Of a stretch of 64,000 nt of DNA, positions 19,870 to 28,116 are shown in pieces. The stretch covers positions 1,178,001 through 1,242,000 of the forward strand of contig NZ_JADBEJ010000001.1 in assembly GCF_014873915.1 (NCBI RefSeq). Reading direction: 5' to 3'. The DNA comes from Amycolatopsis roodepoortensis (GTDB taxonomy: Bacteria > Actinomycetota > Actinomycetes > Mycobacteriales > Pseudonocardiaceae). The number at the start of each line of letters is the position of its first letter. The stretch's first letter is position 1. A model generated the notes under the pieces. The model was not told the origin of the DNA. It saw only the letters and a list, made by a program, of their open reading frames with translations, and made no database searches. The translations under genes and the position numbers were made by a program.

Positions 19870-19973
19870 GTAAAGGCGTAACTCGCGTGATCAGGCGCGT
19901 AACTCGCGTGATTGGAGGCAGCACTCGGTGTTACGCCTTCCAACACGCGAGTTACGCCTTTGATCACGCGGTT
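19870..19973. repeat. Palindromic intergenic repeat, family B, copy 1
   Basis: The unit GCGTAACTCGCGTG occurs twice in forward orientation and then, as CACGCGAGTTACGC, in reverse. The 18-base arms at 19872-19889 and 19944-19961 are perfect inverted repeats. The element lies between two convergent genes and includes the stop codon of the RidA-like gene. A bidirectional terminator role is plausible. Related copies lie at 30651-30774 and 53678-53779. Confidence 0.88.
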
Positions 19974-20377
19974 TTCGGCACCGCGATCAGCGCTTCGACC
20001 TCGACGACCAGCTCGGGCTTCGCCAGCGCCGCCACCACGACGAGGGACTGGGCGGGCCAGTCCGCGTCCGGGTACCAGCGGGTGAAGGTCTCGCGCATCG
20101 CGGTGCGGAACCCGGCGAGGTGCTCGGTGCCGGAAAGCATGCTGAACACCTTGACCAGGTGTTCCGGTCCGGCGCCCGCGGCTTCGAGGAGCCGCTCGAG
20201 GTTGGCGAGCAACGCCCGGGTCTGGGATTCGGCGTCGGGTCCGGCGAGCTCGCCGTCCGGTCCGACGCCGATCTGACCGGACACGACGACCAGTTCGTGA
20301 TCGGCGGGAACGCGGACCAGATGGCTGTACGGGCCGATCGGCGCCGCCACGGTCTCCGGATTCCAGCGCTGGATCAT
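19964..20377 (-). CDS. RidA-family protein lacking the usual catalytic Arg
   Basis: This 137-residue protein has the full RidA/YjgF fold pattern: IGPYSHLVRV near the start, VSGQIGVGPDGEL, the helix TRALLANLERLLEAAG, and VEVEALIAV at the end. Archetypal RidA enzymes, which hydrolyse reactive enamine/imine intermediates, carry an Arg in the P-x-R-[ST] motif before the last strands. Here that position is Gln (WPAQSL), so imine deaminase activity is doubtful and the protein fits the divergent Rid subgroups. It is a cytoplasmic trimer by family. It converges on the giant repeat gene, and its stop lies in a family B palindrome. Confidence 0.85.
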   Translation of the reverse strand: MIQRWNPETVAAPIGPYSHLVRVPADHELVVVSGQIGVGPDGELAGPDAESQTRALLANLERLLEAAGAGPEHLVKVFSMLSGTEHLAGFRTAMRETFTRWYPDADWPAQSLVVVAALAKPELVVEVEALIAVPKTA

Positions 20378-20483
20378 CGGTCCCCTTCTCTCGTCCGCTG
20401 AGGAAAATCGTCTCCAAGGTACCGATGATTCCGCCCCGCGCCGGGAGTCTCACCTTCGACGACGACTACTGGAAGGACTCCGG

Positions 20484-21134
20484 ATGCCGGATTCAGGAAC
20501 GAAGACCGAGGTCTGGCCGCTGATCCACGCCGAGCGGGCGGCACTGGCGGACGACCTGGCGGAGCTCACCGAGGAGCGGTGGGGGACGCCGTCGCTCTGC
20601 GAAGGGCTGACGGTACGCGAGGTGCTCGCGCATCTGACCTCGGCCGCGAGTCTCACCCCGCTGCGGTGGATGGCGGGCGTGATCCGCTGCCGGTGGGATT
20701 TCGACAAGCAGGTCGCCATGCGCCTGGCCGAGCAGCTGGGGGACGACGGCGCCGAGACACTGGAGCGGTTCCGCGGCGTCATCACCAGCACGACGAAACC
20801 GCCCCTGCCGAAGATGGCGATGCTCGGCGAGACGATCGTGCACGGCGAGGACATCCGCCGTCCGCTCGGGATCCGCCGCGATCACCCGATCGACGTCCTC
20901 ACCGCGCTGGCCGGGTACTACCGGGGCTCGGACATGGTGGTGGTGGCGAAGGGACGCATCGGCGGGCTCCGGCTGCGAGCCACCGATGGCCCCTTCGACA
21001 CCGGGACCGGGCCGCTCGTCTCGGGCACGACCTTGGCGCTGATCATGGCCATGACCGGACGGGCGGCCTACCTCGACGAACTCGACGGCGACGGGGTCCC
21101 GGCCCTGCGGAAGCGCGTCCTTTCTCAGGACTGA
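20484..21134 (+). CDS. Maleylpyruvate isomerase/mycothiol-dependent enzyme family protein
   Basis: The 216-residue protein has the DinB-like four-helix fold of mycothiol-dependent metalloenzymes. Candidate metal ligands are His in VLAHLTSA near residue 50 and His in IVHGEDIRRPLG near 120; the latter motif is typical of the family. The C-terminal part contains the sterol-carrier-like DGPFDTGTGPLVSGTTLAL segment. The substrate is unknown. The ATG at 20484 has GGAAGGAC upstream. It overlaps the convergent rhodanese gene by ten bases. Its presence supports a mycothiol-producing host. Confidence 0.8.
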   Translation: MPDSGTKTEVWPLIHAERAALADDLAELTEERWGTPSLCEGLTVREVLAHLTSAASLTPLRWMAGVIRCRWDFDKQVAMRLAEQLGDDGAETLERFRGVITSTTKPPLPKMAMLGETIVHGEDIRRPLGIRRDHPIDVLTALAGYYRGSDMVVVAKGRIGGLRLRATDGPFDTGTGPLVSGTTLALIMAMTGRAAYLDELDGDGVPALRKRVLSQD

Positions 21135-21454
21135 GACTCGAGGGGCAGGCCCGCGCCCGCCCAGTCCTCGATGCCCTCCCGGTACTTGCGGACGTCGGTG
21201 TAGCCGAGGGCGGTGAGCCGGTCGGCGACCTGGCCGCTGTTCGGGCAGGCGGGGTTCGAGCAGTAGGTGACGATGGCGGCGCCACGATCGGGCAGCACGG
21301 TCGCGGCGTGCGCGTCGACATCGGCGAGAACCAGGGGAACGGCGCCGGGCAGATGCTGCTTGGCGTAGTACTCGCCACCCAGTGCGTCGACCACCGTCAC
21401 GGTTTTGGCGTCGATCGCGGCCTTGAGTTCGTCACGGGTGATGAGTGCGGTCAT
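21125..21454 (-). CDS. Single-domain rhodanese-like sulfurtransferase
   Basis: This 109-residue cytoplasmic rhodanese domain has the N-terminal VVDALGGEYYAKQHLPGAV pattern and an active-site loop starting at Cys65 (TYCSNPACPNS), with a second Cys at 70. The family transfers sulfane sulfur to thiols. The ATG at 21454 follows a GGAGGT ribosome site. It is divergent from a TetR regulator across a 36-base gap that contains a perfect operator-like palindrome, so it is the likely regulated target. The Cys-x4-Cys arrangement could also sense or detoxify polysulfide or metals. Confidence 0.88.
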   Translation of the reverse strand: MTALITRDELKAAIDAKTVTVVDALGGEYYAKQHLPGAVPLVLADVDAHAATVLPDRGAAIVTYCSNPACPNSGQVADRLTALGYTDVRKYREGIEDWAGAGLPLESQS

Positions 21455-21473
21455 GTCGCTACCTCCAGTTAAT

Positions 21474-21521
21474 CGGACTATAGTCCGGATGTGCCTCACG
21501 ACCATAACGGACCGCAGTCCG
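21474..21521. promoter_or_regulatory. Paired operator-like palindromes between rhodanese and TetR genes
   Basis: CGGACTATAGTCCG (21474-21487) is a perfect 14-base palindrome. CGGACCGCAGTCCG (21508-21521) repeats the same arms with a different centre, 34 bases on. The first lies in the divergent promoter gap and the second just inside the TetR coding start. Binding by the adjacent TetR protein is inferred. Confidence 0.65.
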
Positions 21522-22111
21522 CTTCTGCAACCTCGCTGGAACTTCTGCGCACGCCGCCGCCCAAGGAGCGCGCCGACGCGGCGCGCAACCGGGCCGCGAT
21601 CCTGGACGCGGCGGCGGCGTTGTTCGCCGAGCACGGCGTCGAAGCGGTGTCGATGGATCAGGTGGCGGCCGCCGCGGGAGTGGGCAAGGGCACGCTTTTC
21701 CGCCGCTTCGGTGACAAGGCAGGATTGGCCGTCGCCTTGCTGGACGCGCGGGAACGCCTGCTCCAGGAAGGGATCCTGCACGGCCCGCCCCCGCTGGGGC
21801 CCGGCGCTCCGCCGGTCGAACGGCTCGCGGCCTTCGCCGACGCGTACGTCGACTACGTGCTCGAACACCTTCCGCTGGTACGGATGTCGGAGACCGCCGC
21901 GCCAGGGGCGCGTTATCGCATCGGGGCCTACCGGTTCTGGCACCGGCACGTCGCGATCCTGCTCGACGGCACGCCCGACCCCGAGCACGCCGCGCACGCG
22001 CTGCTGGCCCCGCTCGCCGCCGAGCATCTGACCGCGTTGCTGCCGGAGCTGGGGGAGGACCGCGTCCGCGCCGGGATCGCGCGCCTGTGGCGGTCGGCCG
22101 GATCCCAGTAG
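21491..22111 (+). CDS. TetR-family regulator divergent from rhodanese
   Basis: The 206-residue regulator has a clear TetR DNA-binding domain (about 32-80, ARNRAAILDAAAALF to GTLFRRFGDKAGL) and an all-helical C-terminal sensor. The GTG at 21491 lies only three bases after a perfect palindrome, with no Shine-Dalgarno, so translation may be leaderless or start slightly later. Autoregulation and control of the rhodanese gene through the CGGAC-N4-GTCCG sites are likely. The inducer is unknown. Confidence 0.85.
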   Translation: MPHDHNGPQSASATSLELLRTPPPKERADAARNRAAILDAAAALFAEHGVEAVSMDQVAAAAGVGKGTLFRRFGDKAGLAVALLDARERLLQEGILHGPPPLGPGAPPVERLAAFADAYVDYVLEHLPLVRMSETAAPGARYRIGAYRFWHRHVAILLDGTPDPEHAAHALLAPLAAEHLTALLPELGEDRVRAGIARLWRSAGSQ

Positions 22112-22142
22112 GGTGGCGGGCGAGGACCCCGGGAGTGTGTCG

Positions 22143-22529
22143 ATGATGGTGGAGAGCCGGAGGACGGCCGGGCAGGCCGTGCCGGTGCTGCTCGCCGCCG
22201 TGCTGACCGCGCTCGGCCTGCTCTTCGCGCTCCACTCGGGTGGTTCCGCTTCGGCGGACGAACCGCGCGGGGCGAACGCGACGATCGACTCCTCGGTCTC
22301 CAAGGCCGTCGCGCCGGTGCGCGCCGCGGGCAGGCTCGCCGCCGAACCCGCCCTCCTGGGTGTGCACGGTCACGGTGACCTTCCTCTCTTCGGCACCGTC
22401 CCGCACGGTCCGGCGTCCACGACGCTGCTCCGCCTCAGCGAACTCCACGAAGACGTCACCCCTCCCTCGCGCACGGCGAACCGCCTCGCGCTGGGGGATC
22501 GCGCTCCTCCTTTCCCGGCAGCCCTCTGA
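22143..22529 (+). CDS. Small secreted or membrane-anchored protein upstream of secDF
   Basis: The 128-residue protein has one hydrophobic N-terminal segment (about 13-32, AVPVLLAAVLTALGLLFALH) and a low-complexity extracytoplasmic tail with HGHGDLP and several Pro. I do not recognise a family. Two adjacent ATG codons at 22143 and 22146 are possible starts. It lies 55 bases before the SecDF gene on the same strand, so it may be co-transcribed and could be an accessory or an exported substrate. The function is unknown. Confidence 0.6.
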   Translation: MMVESRRTAGQAVPVLLAAVLTALGLLFALHSGGSASADEPRGANATIDSSVSKAVAPVRAAGRLAAEPALLGVHGHGDLPLFGTVPHGPASTTLLRLSELHEDVTPPSRTANRLALGDRAPPFPAAL

Positions 22530-22584
22530 AGCTGACGGGCGCGTAGCCGCGTGCCCGAACCGGGAAACCACCAAGGAGAACTTC

Positions 22585-24855
22585 GTGCCGCGCGAAACCG
22601 CGCGGCGAGGCATGACCGGGCGAGCCGTCGTCTCGCTGGTCGTCCTCGCCGCGACCGTGTACCTGTTGCTGACCACCGCCCCGAGACTGGGGCTCGATCT
22701 GCGTGGTGGCACGCAGATCGTGCTGGAGACCAAGGATTCGCCCACCGTCACCGCCGACGCCGAGACCACCGACCGGACACTCGAAGTGCTGCGACGTCGG
22801 GTCGACGCGCTGGGCGTCGCCGAGCCGATGCTGGCCCGCTCCGGCGACAACCGGATCATCGTCGAACTGCCAGGCGTCCGGGATCCACGCGAGGCCGTCG
22901 AGGTGATCGGCCGCACCGCGCAACTGTCCTTCCATCCCGTGCTCGCCCCCGGCACCGCGGATTCCCGTGTCCTCAACGACGAAAGCGGGCAGCCGATCAC
23001 CCTGGGGCCCGCCGCGCTGACCGGCGAAGGCGTCGACGAGGCACTCTCGTCGGTCGATTCCCAAGGTGGCGGCTGGCTGGTCTCCGTCGACTTCAAAGGC
23101 GACGCCGGCCGTGCCTGGGAGCGGCTGACCGGGCAGGCGGCCTGCTCACCGCCGGGTGATCCCACCCGCCGGGTGGCGATCGCGCTCGACGACAAGGTGA
23201 TCTCGTCGCCGCAGGTGAGCCCGCAGGTCGCCTGCGGGGTCGGGATCGTCGGCGGGAGCACGCAGATCACCGGGCGGTTCTCGCCCGCCGAAGCCAAGGA
23301 TCTGGCGCTGCTGATCAACGCCGGCGCGCTGCCGACGCCGGTCGAGATCATCGAGCAGCGCACCGTCGGGCCCACGCTCGGTGCCGCCGCCATCGACGCC
23401 AGCGCTCGCGCCGCCGTGATCGGCCTGGCGCTGACCGCGCTGTTCCTGCTCGCGGTGTATCGCCTGGCCGGGTTGATCGCCGTGGGCGCGCTGGTGGCGT
23501 ACGCCGCCGTGTCCTACGCCGCGCTGCTCGCCGTCGGCGCGACCCTGACCTTGCCGGGGCTCGCCGGGTTCGTCCTGGCGATCGGCATGGCCGTCGACGC
23601 GACCGTGCTCGTCTTCGAACGGGCGAGAGAGGAACACTCCGTCAAACGGGGAGGTTCACTGCCGCGGTCGGTGGGCCGCGGGTTCAGCGGGGCGTTGTCG
23701 GCGATCGTCGATTCGAACGTGACCACCCTGCTCGCGGCGGGCCTGCTGTTCTGGCTGGCGTCCGGCCCGGTGCGCGGATTCGGAGTGACGCTGTCCATCG
23801 GTGTCGTCGTGGCGTTGTTCATCTCGCTCGTGTTCACGCGTCTGCTGCTGCACCTCACGATGCGGGGCGTGGTCGCGCGGAAACCGCGGCTGTCCGGGCT
23901 CACCCACGAAGGCCGCGTCCGGCGATGGGTGAACCGCCGTGATCCAGGCTTCCTCGGGAAACCGAAACGCTGGCTGATGGTGGCCGGTGCGGTCGTCGTC
24001 GCCGCGATCGCGGGATTGTTCGTGGCGGGGCCGAATCTCGGCGTGGAATTCACCGGTGGCCGGGTCGTCGAATACAGCACCTCGGTGCCCGCCGACGTCG
24101 AACGGGTCCGGGACGCGGTCTCCGACGCCGGATTCCCCCGCGCCGTCGTGCAGACGTCCGGGGAGAAGGACATCTCCGTCCGCACCGAACCGATCGACGA
24201 GGACGCCACCGAACGGATCCGGACCGCCGTCGCCGGGGTCGCGGGCGACGCCACCGAGATCCGCGACGAGCAGATCGGCCCGAGCCTCGGTGCCGAGCTG
24301 CGCACCAAAGCGATGATCGCGCTCGGCCTCGCGGTGCTGGCGCAGCTGATCTACCTGGCGGTGCGGTTCGACTGGCGGCTCGGCGTGGCCACCGTGGCCG
24401 CGCTCGCGCAGGACGTCCTGATCATCCTCGGGATCTTCGCCTGGCTGGGCAAATCCATGGACGGTGTCTTCCTCGCCGCGCTGCTGACGGTGATCGGCTA
24501 TTCGGTCAACGATTCGGTGGTGGTCTTCGACCGGGTGCGGGAGGTACGGGGGCAACGCCGCAAGGAGCCGTTCTCGCGGGTCGTCGGCACGGCGGTGCTG
24601 CAGACGTTGCCGCGGACGATAAACACCGGGATCGGGGTGCTGTTCGTCCTCGGGGCGCTGCTGTTCCTCGGGGACGGATCGCTCGCCGACTTCGCCCTCG
24701 CGCTCCTGCTCGGTCTCGTCGCGGGCACAGTGTCCACAGTGGCCACTGCCGGCCCGGTCGCGATCCTGCTCGACAAGCGGTGGCCCGGGGCGGGACGTCC
24801 GGCCAGGAAGGCGTCGCCCGCGCGACAGCGTGACGACAACGGCGCGGTGGTGTGA
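22585..24855 (+). CDS. secDF: Fused SecD-SecF protein translocase component
   Basis: The 756-residue membrane protein joins SecD (about 1-450) and SecF (about 455-745). SecD has the first helix, the D1 motif GLDLRGGTQ (36-44), a large periplasmic-type loop and five later helices including AIGMAVDATVLVFERAREE. SecF has GVEFTGGRVVEY and VIGYSVNDSVVVFDRVREVRG. SecDF uses the proton gradient to pull secreted proteins through SecYEG. GTG at 22585 follows AAGGAGAA. Actinobacteria normally keep separate secD and secF near ruvC/relA; that locus is not here, so this fused copy is probably an additional paralogue. It may serve a subset of exported proteins. Confidence 0.9.
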   Translation: MPRETARRGMTGRAVVSLVVLAATVYLLLTTAPRLGLDLRGGTQIVLETKDSPTVTADAETTDRTLEVLRRRVDALGVAEPMLARSGDNRIIVELPGVRDPREAVEVIGRTAQLSFHPVLAPGTADSRVLNDESGQPITLGPAALTGEGVDEALSSVDSQGGGWLVSVDFKGDAGRAWERLTGQAACSPPGDPTRRVAIALDDKVISSPQVSPQVACGVGIVGGSTQITGRFSPAEAKDLALLINAGALPTPVEIIEQRTVGPTLGAAAIDASARAAVIGLALTALFLLAVYRLAGLIAVGALVAYAAVSYAALLAVGATLTLPGLAGFVLAIGMAVDATVLVFERAREEHSVKRGGSLPRSVGRGFSGALSAIVDSNVTTLLAAGLLFWLASGPVRGFGVTLSIGVVVALFISLVFTRLLLHLTMRGVVARKPRLSGLTHEGRVRRWVNRRDPGFLGKPKRWLMVAGAVVVAAIAGLFVAGPNLGVEFTGGRVVEYSTSVPADVERVRDAVSDAGFPRAVVQTSGEKDISVRTEPIDEDATERIRTAVAGVAGDATEIRDEQIGPSLGAELRTKAMIALGLAVLAQLIYLAVRFDWRLGVATVAALAQDVLIILGIFAWLGKSMDGVFLAALLTVIGYSVNDSVVVFDRVREVRGQRRKEPFSRVVGTAVLQTLPRTINTGIGVLFVLGALLFLGDGSLADFALALLLGLVAGTVSTVATAGPVAILLDKRWPGAGRPARKASPARQRDDNGAVV

Positions 24856-24899
24856 TCGACGTTCCTTTGTGGACCGTCGCACCCGGTCCGGCCTCTAAA

Positions 24900-24936
24900 C
24901 TCGTTCCCGGTGGCAGGGGAGTCCACCGGGAACGAG
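24900..24936 (+). promoter_or_regulatory. Perfect 14-bp hairpin just upstream of the antiporter gene
   Basis: CTCGTTCCCGGTGG (24900-24913) pairs perfectly with CCACCGGGAACGAG (24923-24936) around a nine-base loop. The hairpin ends ten bases before the antiporter ATG, next to its GGGCGGGA ribosome site. TAAACT (24896-24901) could be a -10 element touching it. It could end secDF transcription, bind a regulator, or mask the ribosome site. No choice can be made from sequence. Confidence 0.6.
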
Positions 24937-24946
24937 GGGCGGGAAG

Positions 24947-26134
24947 ATGATCCAGAGCGTGCTCGTCGGCGCGGTCGTCGTGCTGGTCTGGACGATGACG
25001 GCGGCCAGGCTGGAGCGGTGGCAGATCACCGCGCCGATGGCGATGGTCGCGGCCGGGCTGGCGATCGGGTTCACCACCCGTAACGATCTCGGAAACGGGC
25101 TCAACACCGAGATCGCGCTCAACGCGGCGGAACTGATCCTCGCGTTGCTGCTGTTCGTGGACGCCACCGCGGTCAAGGGCGGCTATCTCGGGCACGACGC
25201 CAAGACCGCGGTGCGGCTGCTGCTGATCGCGCTGCCGCTGACGATCCTGATCGTCATGGGCGTCGGCCTGCTGGCGCTGCCGGGTCTCGGCTGGGCGGCG
25301 GTCCTGCTGATCGCCTGCATCATCGCCCCGACGGATTTCGCGCCGGCGACGTCGGTGGTGCACGACGTCCGGGTGCCCGAACGCGTGCGGCACCTGCTGA
25401 ACGTCGAGAGCGGCTACAACGACGGCGTCGTCGCCCCGGTTTTCATCTTCGCGCTCACGCTCGCGGGGAGTCACCACCAGGCGGACACGCCGGGGGAGGC
25501 GCTCCAGACCGCGATCCCGGCGGCGTTGCTGGCCGTGCTGGTGGGCTCCGTCATCGGCGCGCTGGCCGCGGTGGCGATGAACGTGACGGCCAGGCACGGC
25601 TGGTCGACCCGGCATTCCGCGCGGGTCGCGGCCGTCGCCCTGCCGCTGCTGACCTACACCGCGGCCGTCGCGATCGGCGGCAACGGCTTCGTCGCCGCGT
25701 TCATCTGCGGGATCGCCTACAAGACCGCCCGGCATCCGAGCGAAGACGAACTCGGGCTCGCCGGGGACGTCAGTTCGCTGTGCGGGCTGTTGATGTGGTT
25801 CGTGTTCGGCAGTACCGCGGTGCTGGTGCTGTCCTTCGGCCTCACCTGGGGGATCGTGCTAGTCAGCGTCGTCGCGCTGACCGTCGCGCGGCTGATCCCG
25901 GTGCTGCTCACCTTGCTGCGGACGGACTTCCGGTGGAAGGACCGGATGACCATCGGCCTGCTGGCCCCACGCGGCGCGGCGTCGATCGTGTTCGGCCTGC
26001 TCGCCTTCAACTCGCTCGAAGGGGACGCGGCGGACGTCGCGTTGAGCGTGATGGCGGTGACCGTGCTGCTGAGCGTCGCCGCGCACGGTGTCGGGGCCTC
26101 GGCGTTCCTGAACCGCAAGTCGAAGAGGCACTGA
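24947..26134 (+). CDS. CPA1-family cation/proton antiporter
   Basis: The 395-residue protein is almost entirely transmembrane helices. It has the paired NhaP-like acidic motifs APTDFAPA (about 127-134) and ESGYNDG (about 155-161), which form the ion-binding site in CPA1 exchangers. The APRGAASIVFG segment near the end is also typical. It should exchange Na+ or K+ for H+ at the cytoplasmic membrane. There is no large C-terminal cytosolic domain. A perfect hairpin immediately precedes the start, and a family A palindrome follows the stop. Confidence 0.88.
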   Translation: MIQSVLVGAVVVLVWTMTAARLERWQITAPMAMVAAGLAIGFTTRNDLGNGLNTEIALNAAELILALLLFVDATAVKGGYLGHDAKTAVRLLLIALPLTILIVMGVGLLALPGLGWAAVLLIACIIAPTDFAPATSVVHDVRVPERVRHLLNVESGYNDGVVAPVFIFALTLAGSHHQADTPGEALQTAIPAALLAVLVGSVIGALAAVAMNVTARHGWSTRHSARVAAVALPLLTYTAAVAIGGNGFVAAFICGIAYKTARHPSEDELGLAGDVSSLCGLLMWFVFGSTAVLVLSFGLTWGIVLVSVVALTVARLIPVLLTLLRTDFRWKDRMTIGLLAPRGAASIVFGLLAFNSLEGDAADVALSVMAVTVLLSVAAHGVGASAFLNRKSKRH

Positions 26135-26157
26135 CCTCGCTGGTCAGCCGGCCTCGG

Positions 26158-26214
26158 GTGTCGCGAAAGCCACTTTCGGGACATCTGACGTCGCGAAAGT
26201 GGCTTTCGCGACAC
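26158..26214. repeat. Palindromic intergenic repeat, family A, copy 3
   Basis: Arms at 26158-26182 and 26190-26214 surround the spacer ATCTGAC and match except at one position. The element lies between convergent genes (antiporter and a small hypothetical), where a two-way terminator would be expected. Confidence 0.9.
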
Positions 26215-26246
26215 GCCTCGGCTTGTGGTGGCGGGGGTGACCCCGG

Positions 26247-26561
26247 TCAGCCGCTCATCGCCTTCCTGATCGCCGCCTCGAGCTCCTTCACGTGCTTGGA
26301 ATCCATGCCGCCGTAAGTGAAGGTGTTCATGTCGACCTTGTCGGCGTACAGCGGGACGTCCTCGACGACGGCCTTGGAAGCGCCTTTCACGTCGAAGACG
26401 AGTCTTCCCGGCTTGAACGCCGTCGGCGGGATGTTCGTGATCCCGCTGATCTTCTCGACGGTGAACGTGTGCTTCTTGTTGTTGAGCCCTTTGACGGCGG
26501 CCTTGATGGTGACCGTCCGGCCGCTGAAGCTGATGGAACGGCGTCTGGCGTGGATGTACAC
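26247..26561 (-). CDS. Small DUF4429-like protein
   Basis: The ~104-residue protein has the alternating pattern ISFSGRTVTIKAA, HTFTVEKISGITNIPP and FKPGRLVFDV seen in DUF4429/PH-like domains, followed by a short C-terminal helix ending ELEAAIRKAMSG. No signal peptide or membrane helix is present. GTG at 26561 is preferred because AGGGGAGG lies 4 bases upstream; an in-frame GTG at 26591 would add ten residues. It lies just downstream of the two-domain PLD-like gene on the same strand, with an 83-base gap. The function is unknown. Confidence 0.65.
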   Translation of the reverse strand: MYIHARRRSISFSGRTVTIKAAVKGLNNKKHTFTVEKISGITNIPPTAFKPGRLVFDVKGASKAVVEDVPLYADKVDMNTFTYGGMDSKHVKELEAAIRKAMSG

Positions 26562-26644
26562 GAACCCTCCCCTGGGCGCGGAAGAAGGCACTCTACGAGA
26601 GTGGAATCGGCCGGGGCGGTGGCCGTTCCCGAACCGTTACCGGT

Positions 26645-27955
26645 TCAGTTGCCCGCGGTCTCCACGTCGCCGACGGTCAGATCGTGCGGTGCCGCGCTGT
26701 TCCACAACGCCTCCGCCTCGTCGGCGAAGGTCCGGTACGCCGCGCCGTCCGCTGGCTGCAGCACGAACTTCGGCTCACCCGCGGCCTGGTAGGTGTAGTA
26801 CTCGGCGAACAGTGCCGAACCGGTGACGACGACCCCGGTGGCGATGGGATGCGCGACGAGCCGGACCGCGAGGTCGCCGCCGGTCGAGCGTTTCAGTTCG
26901 GCCAGCACCCGCAGCGTGTGGAGGACGCGCTCCCGCGCGCTTTCCGGGGACCGCACGGCGTAGTAGCGGGAGGCGGCCGTGTCGATCGCGGGGGAATGCG
27001 GGTCGATCAGCACGAACCGCATCTTGGCGCCGGCGCGCAACCGCTCTTCGAGCCTGCCGTAACTGTTGTTCACCAGGGTGTTGCGGGCCATCCCGGTGAC
27101 CAGGAGTTCGTTCGTGCCGTCGATCGCCTCGGCGAACGCGGGGCCGAAGTCCTCGCTGAACACAGGACGGCGCGCCCGCGCGATCCGGTCCGCGGGGGAC
27201 AGCGGCCAGGGCGTGCCGTCCTCCCACAGCCGCTCCGCCTCGTCGGCGAAGTGCCGGTACCAGGGAGCGTCCTTCGGTTCCACCGTGAACACCGGCGCGG
27301 CTTCACCGGTCGGCCGGTATTCGTAATGCTGGACGCAGATCAGCCCCCGTTTGCCCGATACGTCGAGACAGTTGAAGCCCGCGGACGAGATCCGCGACGA
27401 CACCCGGATCTCCAGTCTGCCGCCGGCCCTGCTCTTCAAGGAGGTCAACTCGTCCAGCGTCGCCAGGATCCGCTGCCGAAGCCGACCCTGTCCGAGGCTC
27501 TGGGAGATCCGGCGATCGGCGATGGCGACGAGCTCTTCGTCGGTCGGATCCAGCACCAGCACCCGGATCCGTCCGCCCGACTCGAGGATCGACCGGATGT
27601 CACCGCGCATACCCTGCACGGTCCTGGTCATCGAATGGCCGATGAGCAGGATGTCGAAAGCCGCCGCACGCCGGGAGATGAGATCCGCGGGGAATTCCGG
27701 TTCGAAGAACGACGCCGCGCCGCCCCGGTTGGCGTCCCGGACCTGCTCGGTCAGCCGCCGCGAGCGGATCTGGGAGAAGGCGAGCAGGGCCAGCAGCGCC
27801 GTCACCACGGACGAAAGCGTTTTGACGTCCGAGATCCCGGTCGCGCCGAGGACGGTGAACGCCAGTGCGACGGTGCCCAGTACGTACAGATCCAGGTTGT
27901 CGTCGGTGATCACGCGCGCCAGTGCCCGCCTGATCCGTCCACGCTCGCCCGCCAC
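26645..27955 (-). CDS. Membrane protein with two tandem PLD-like domains
   Basis: The 436-residue protein has two N-terminal helices (DLYVLGTVALAFTVLG and SVVTALLALLAFSQI) and then two homologous cytosolic halves. Each begins with a strand-helix unit ending in a stretch like RVLVLDP or RFVLIDP, preceded by an ILLIGHS or LLVTGMA strand, as in phospholipase-D-like folds. No intact HxKxxxxD motif is visible, so nuclease or lipase activity is doubtful and ligand sensing is possible. Both halves end in a similar FADEAExLW element, showing internal duplication. GTG at 27955 follows GAGGGGAG. It is divergent from a LysR regulator. I do not know the biological role. Confidence 0.6.
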   Translation of the reverse strand: MAGERGRIRRALARVITDDNLDLYVLGTVALAFTVLGATGISDVKTLSSVVTALLALLAFSQIRSRRLTEQVRDANRGGAASFFEPEFPADLISRRAAAFDILLIGHSMTRTVQGMRGDIRSILESGGRIRVLVLDPTDEELVAIADRRISQSLGQGRLRQRILATLDELTSLKSRAGGRLEIRVSSRISSAGFNCLDVSGKRGLICVQHYEYRPTGEAAPVFTVEPKDAPWYRHFADEAERLWEDGTPWPLSPADRIARARRPVFSEDFGPAFAEAIDGTNELLVTGMARNTLVNNSYGRLEERLRAGAKMRFVLIDPHSPAIDTAASRYYAVRSPESARERVLHTLRVLAELKRSTGGDLAVRLVAHPIATGVVVTGSALFAEYYTYQAAGEPKFVLQPADGAAYRTFADEAEALWNSAAPHDLTVGDVETAGN

Positions 27956-28116
27956 TGAACTCCCCTCGCCGCCGGTTCCGTGGTGACAGTATCGGCCGGA
28001 GCGCTGGCGTGTCCGGGATTCCTGACATCGATGGCATCGTCGAACCAAGCGATACGAAGCCATTTGGCTCAATCGTTTGTCTGGTCCAGTCCAGTTATGT
28101 CTACTAACGTAGAGGG

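Noticed and set aside
19870..19973. A CRISPR-like array suggested by regularly spaced short repeats
   Set aside because: The units are inverted within each copy, spacers are short and repetitive, and no cas gene is present. Palindromic intergenic elements fit better.
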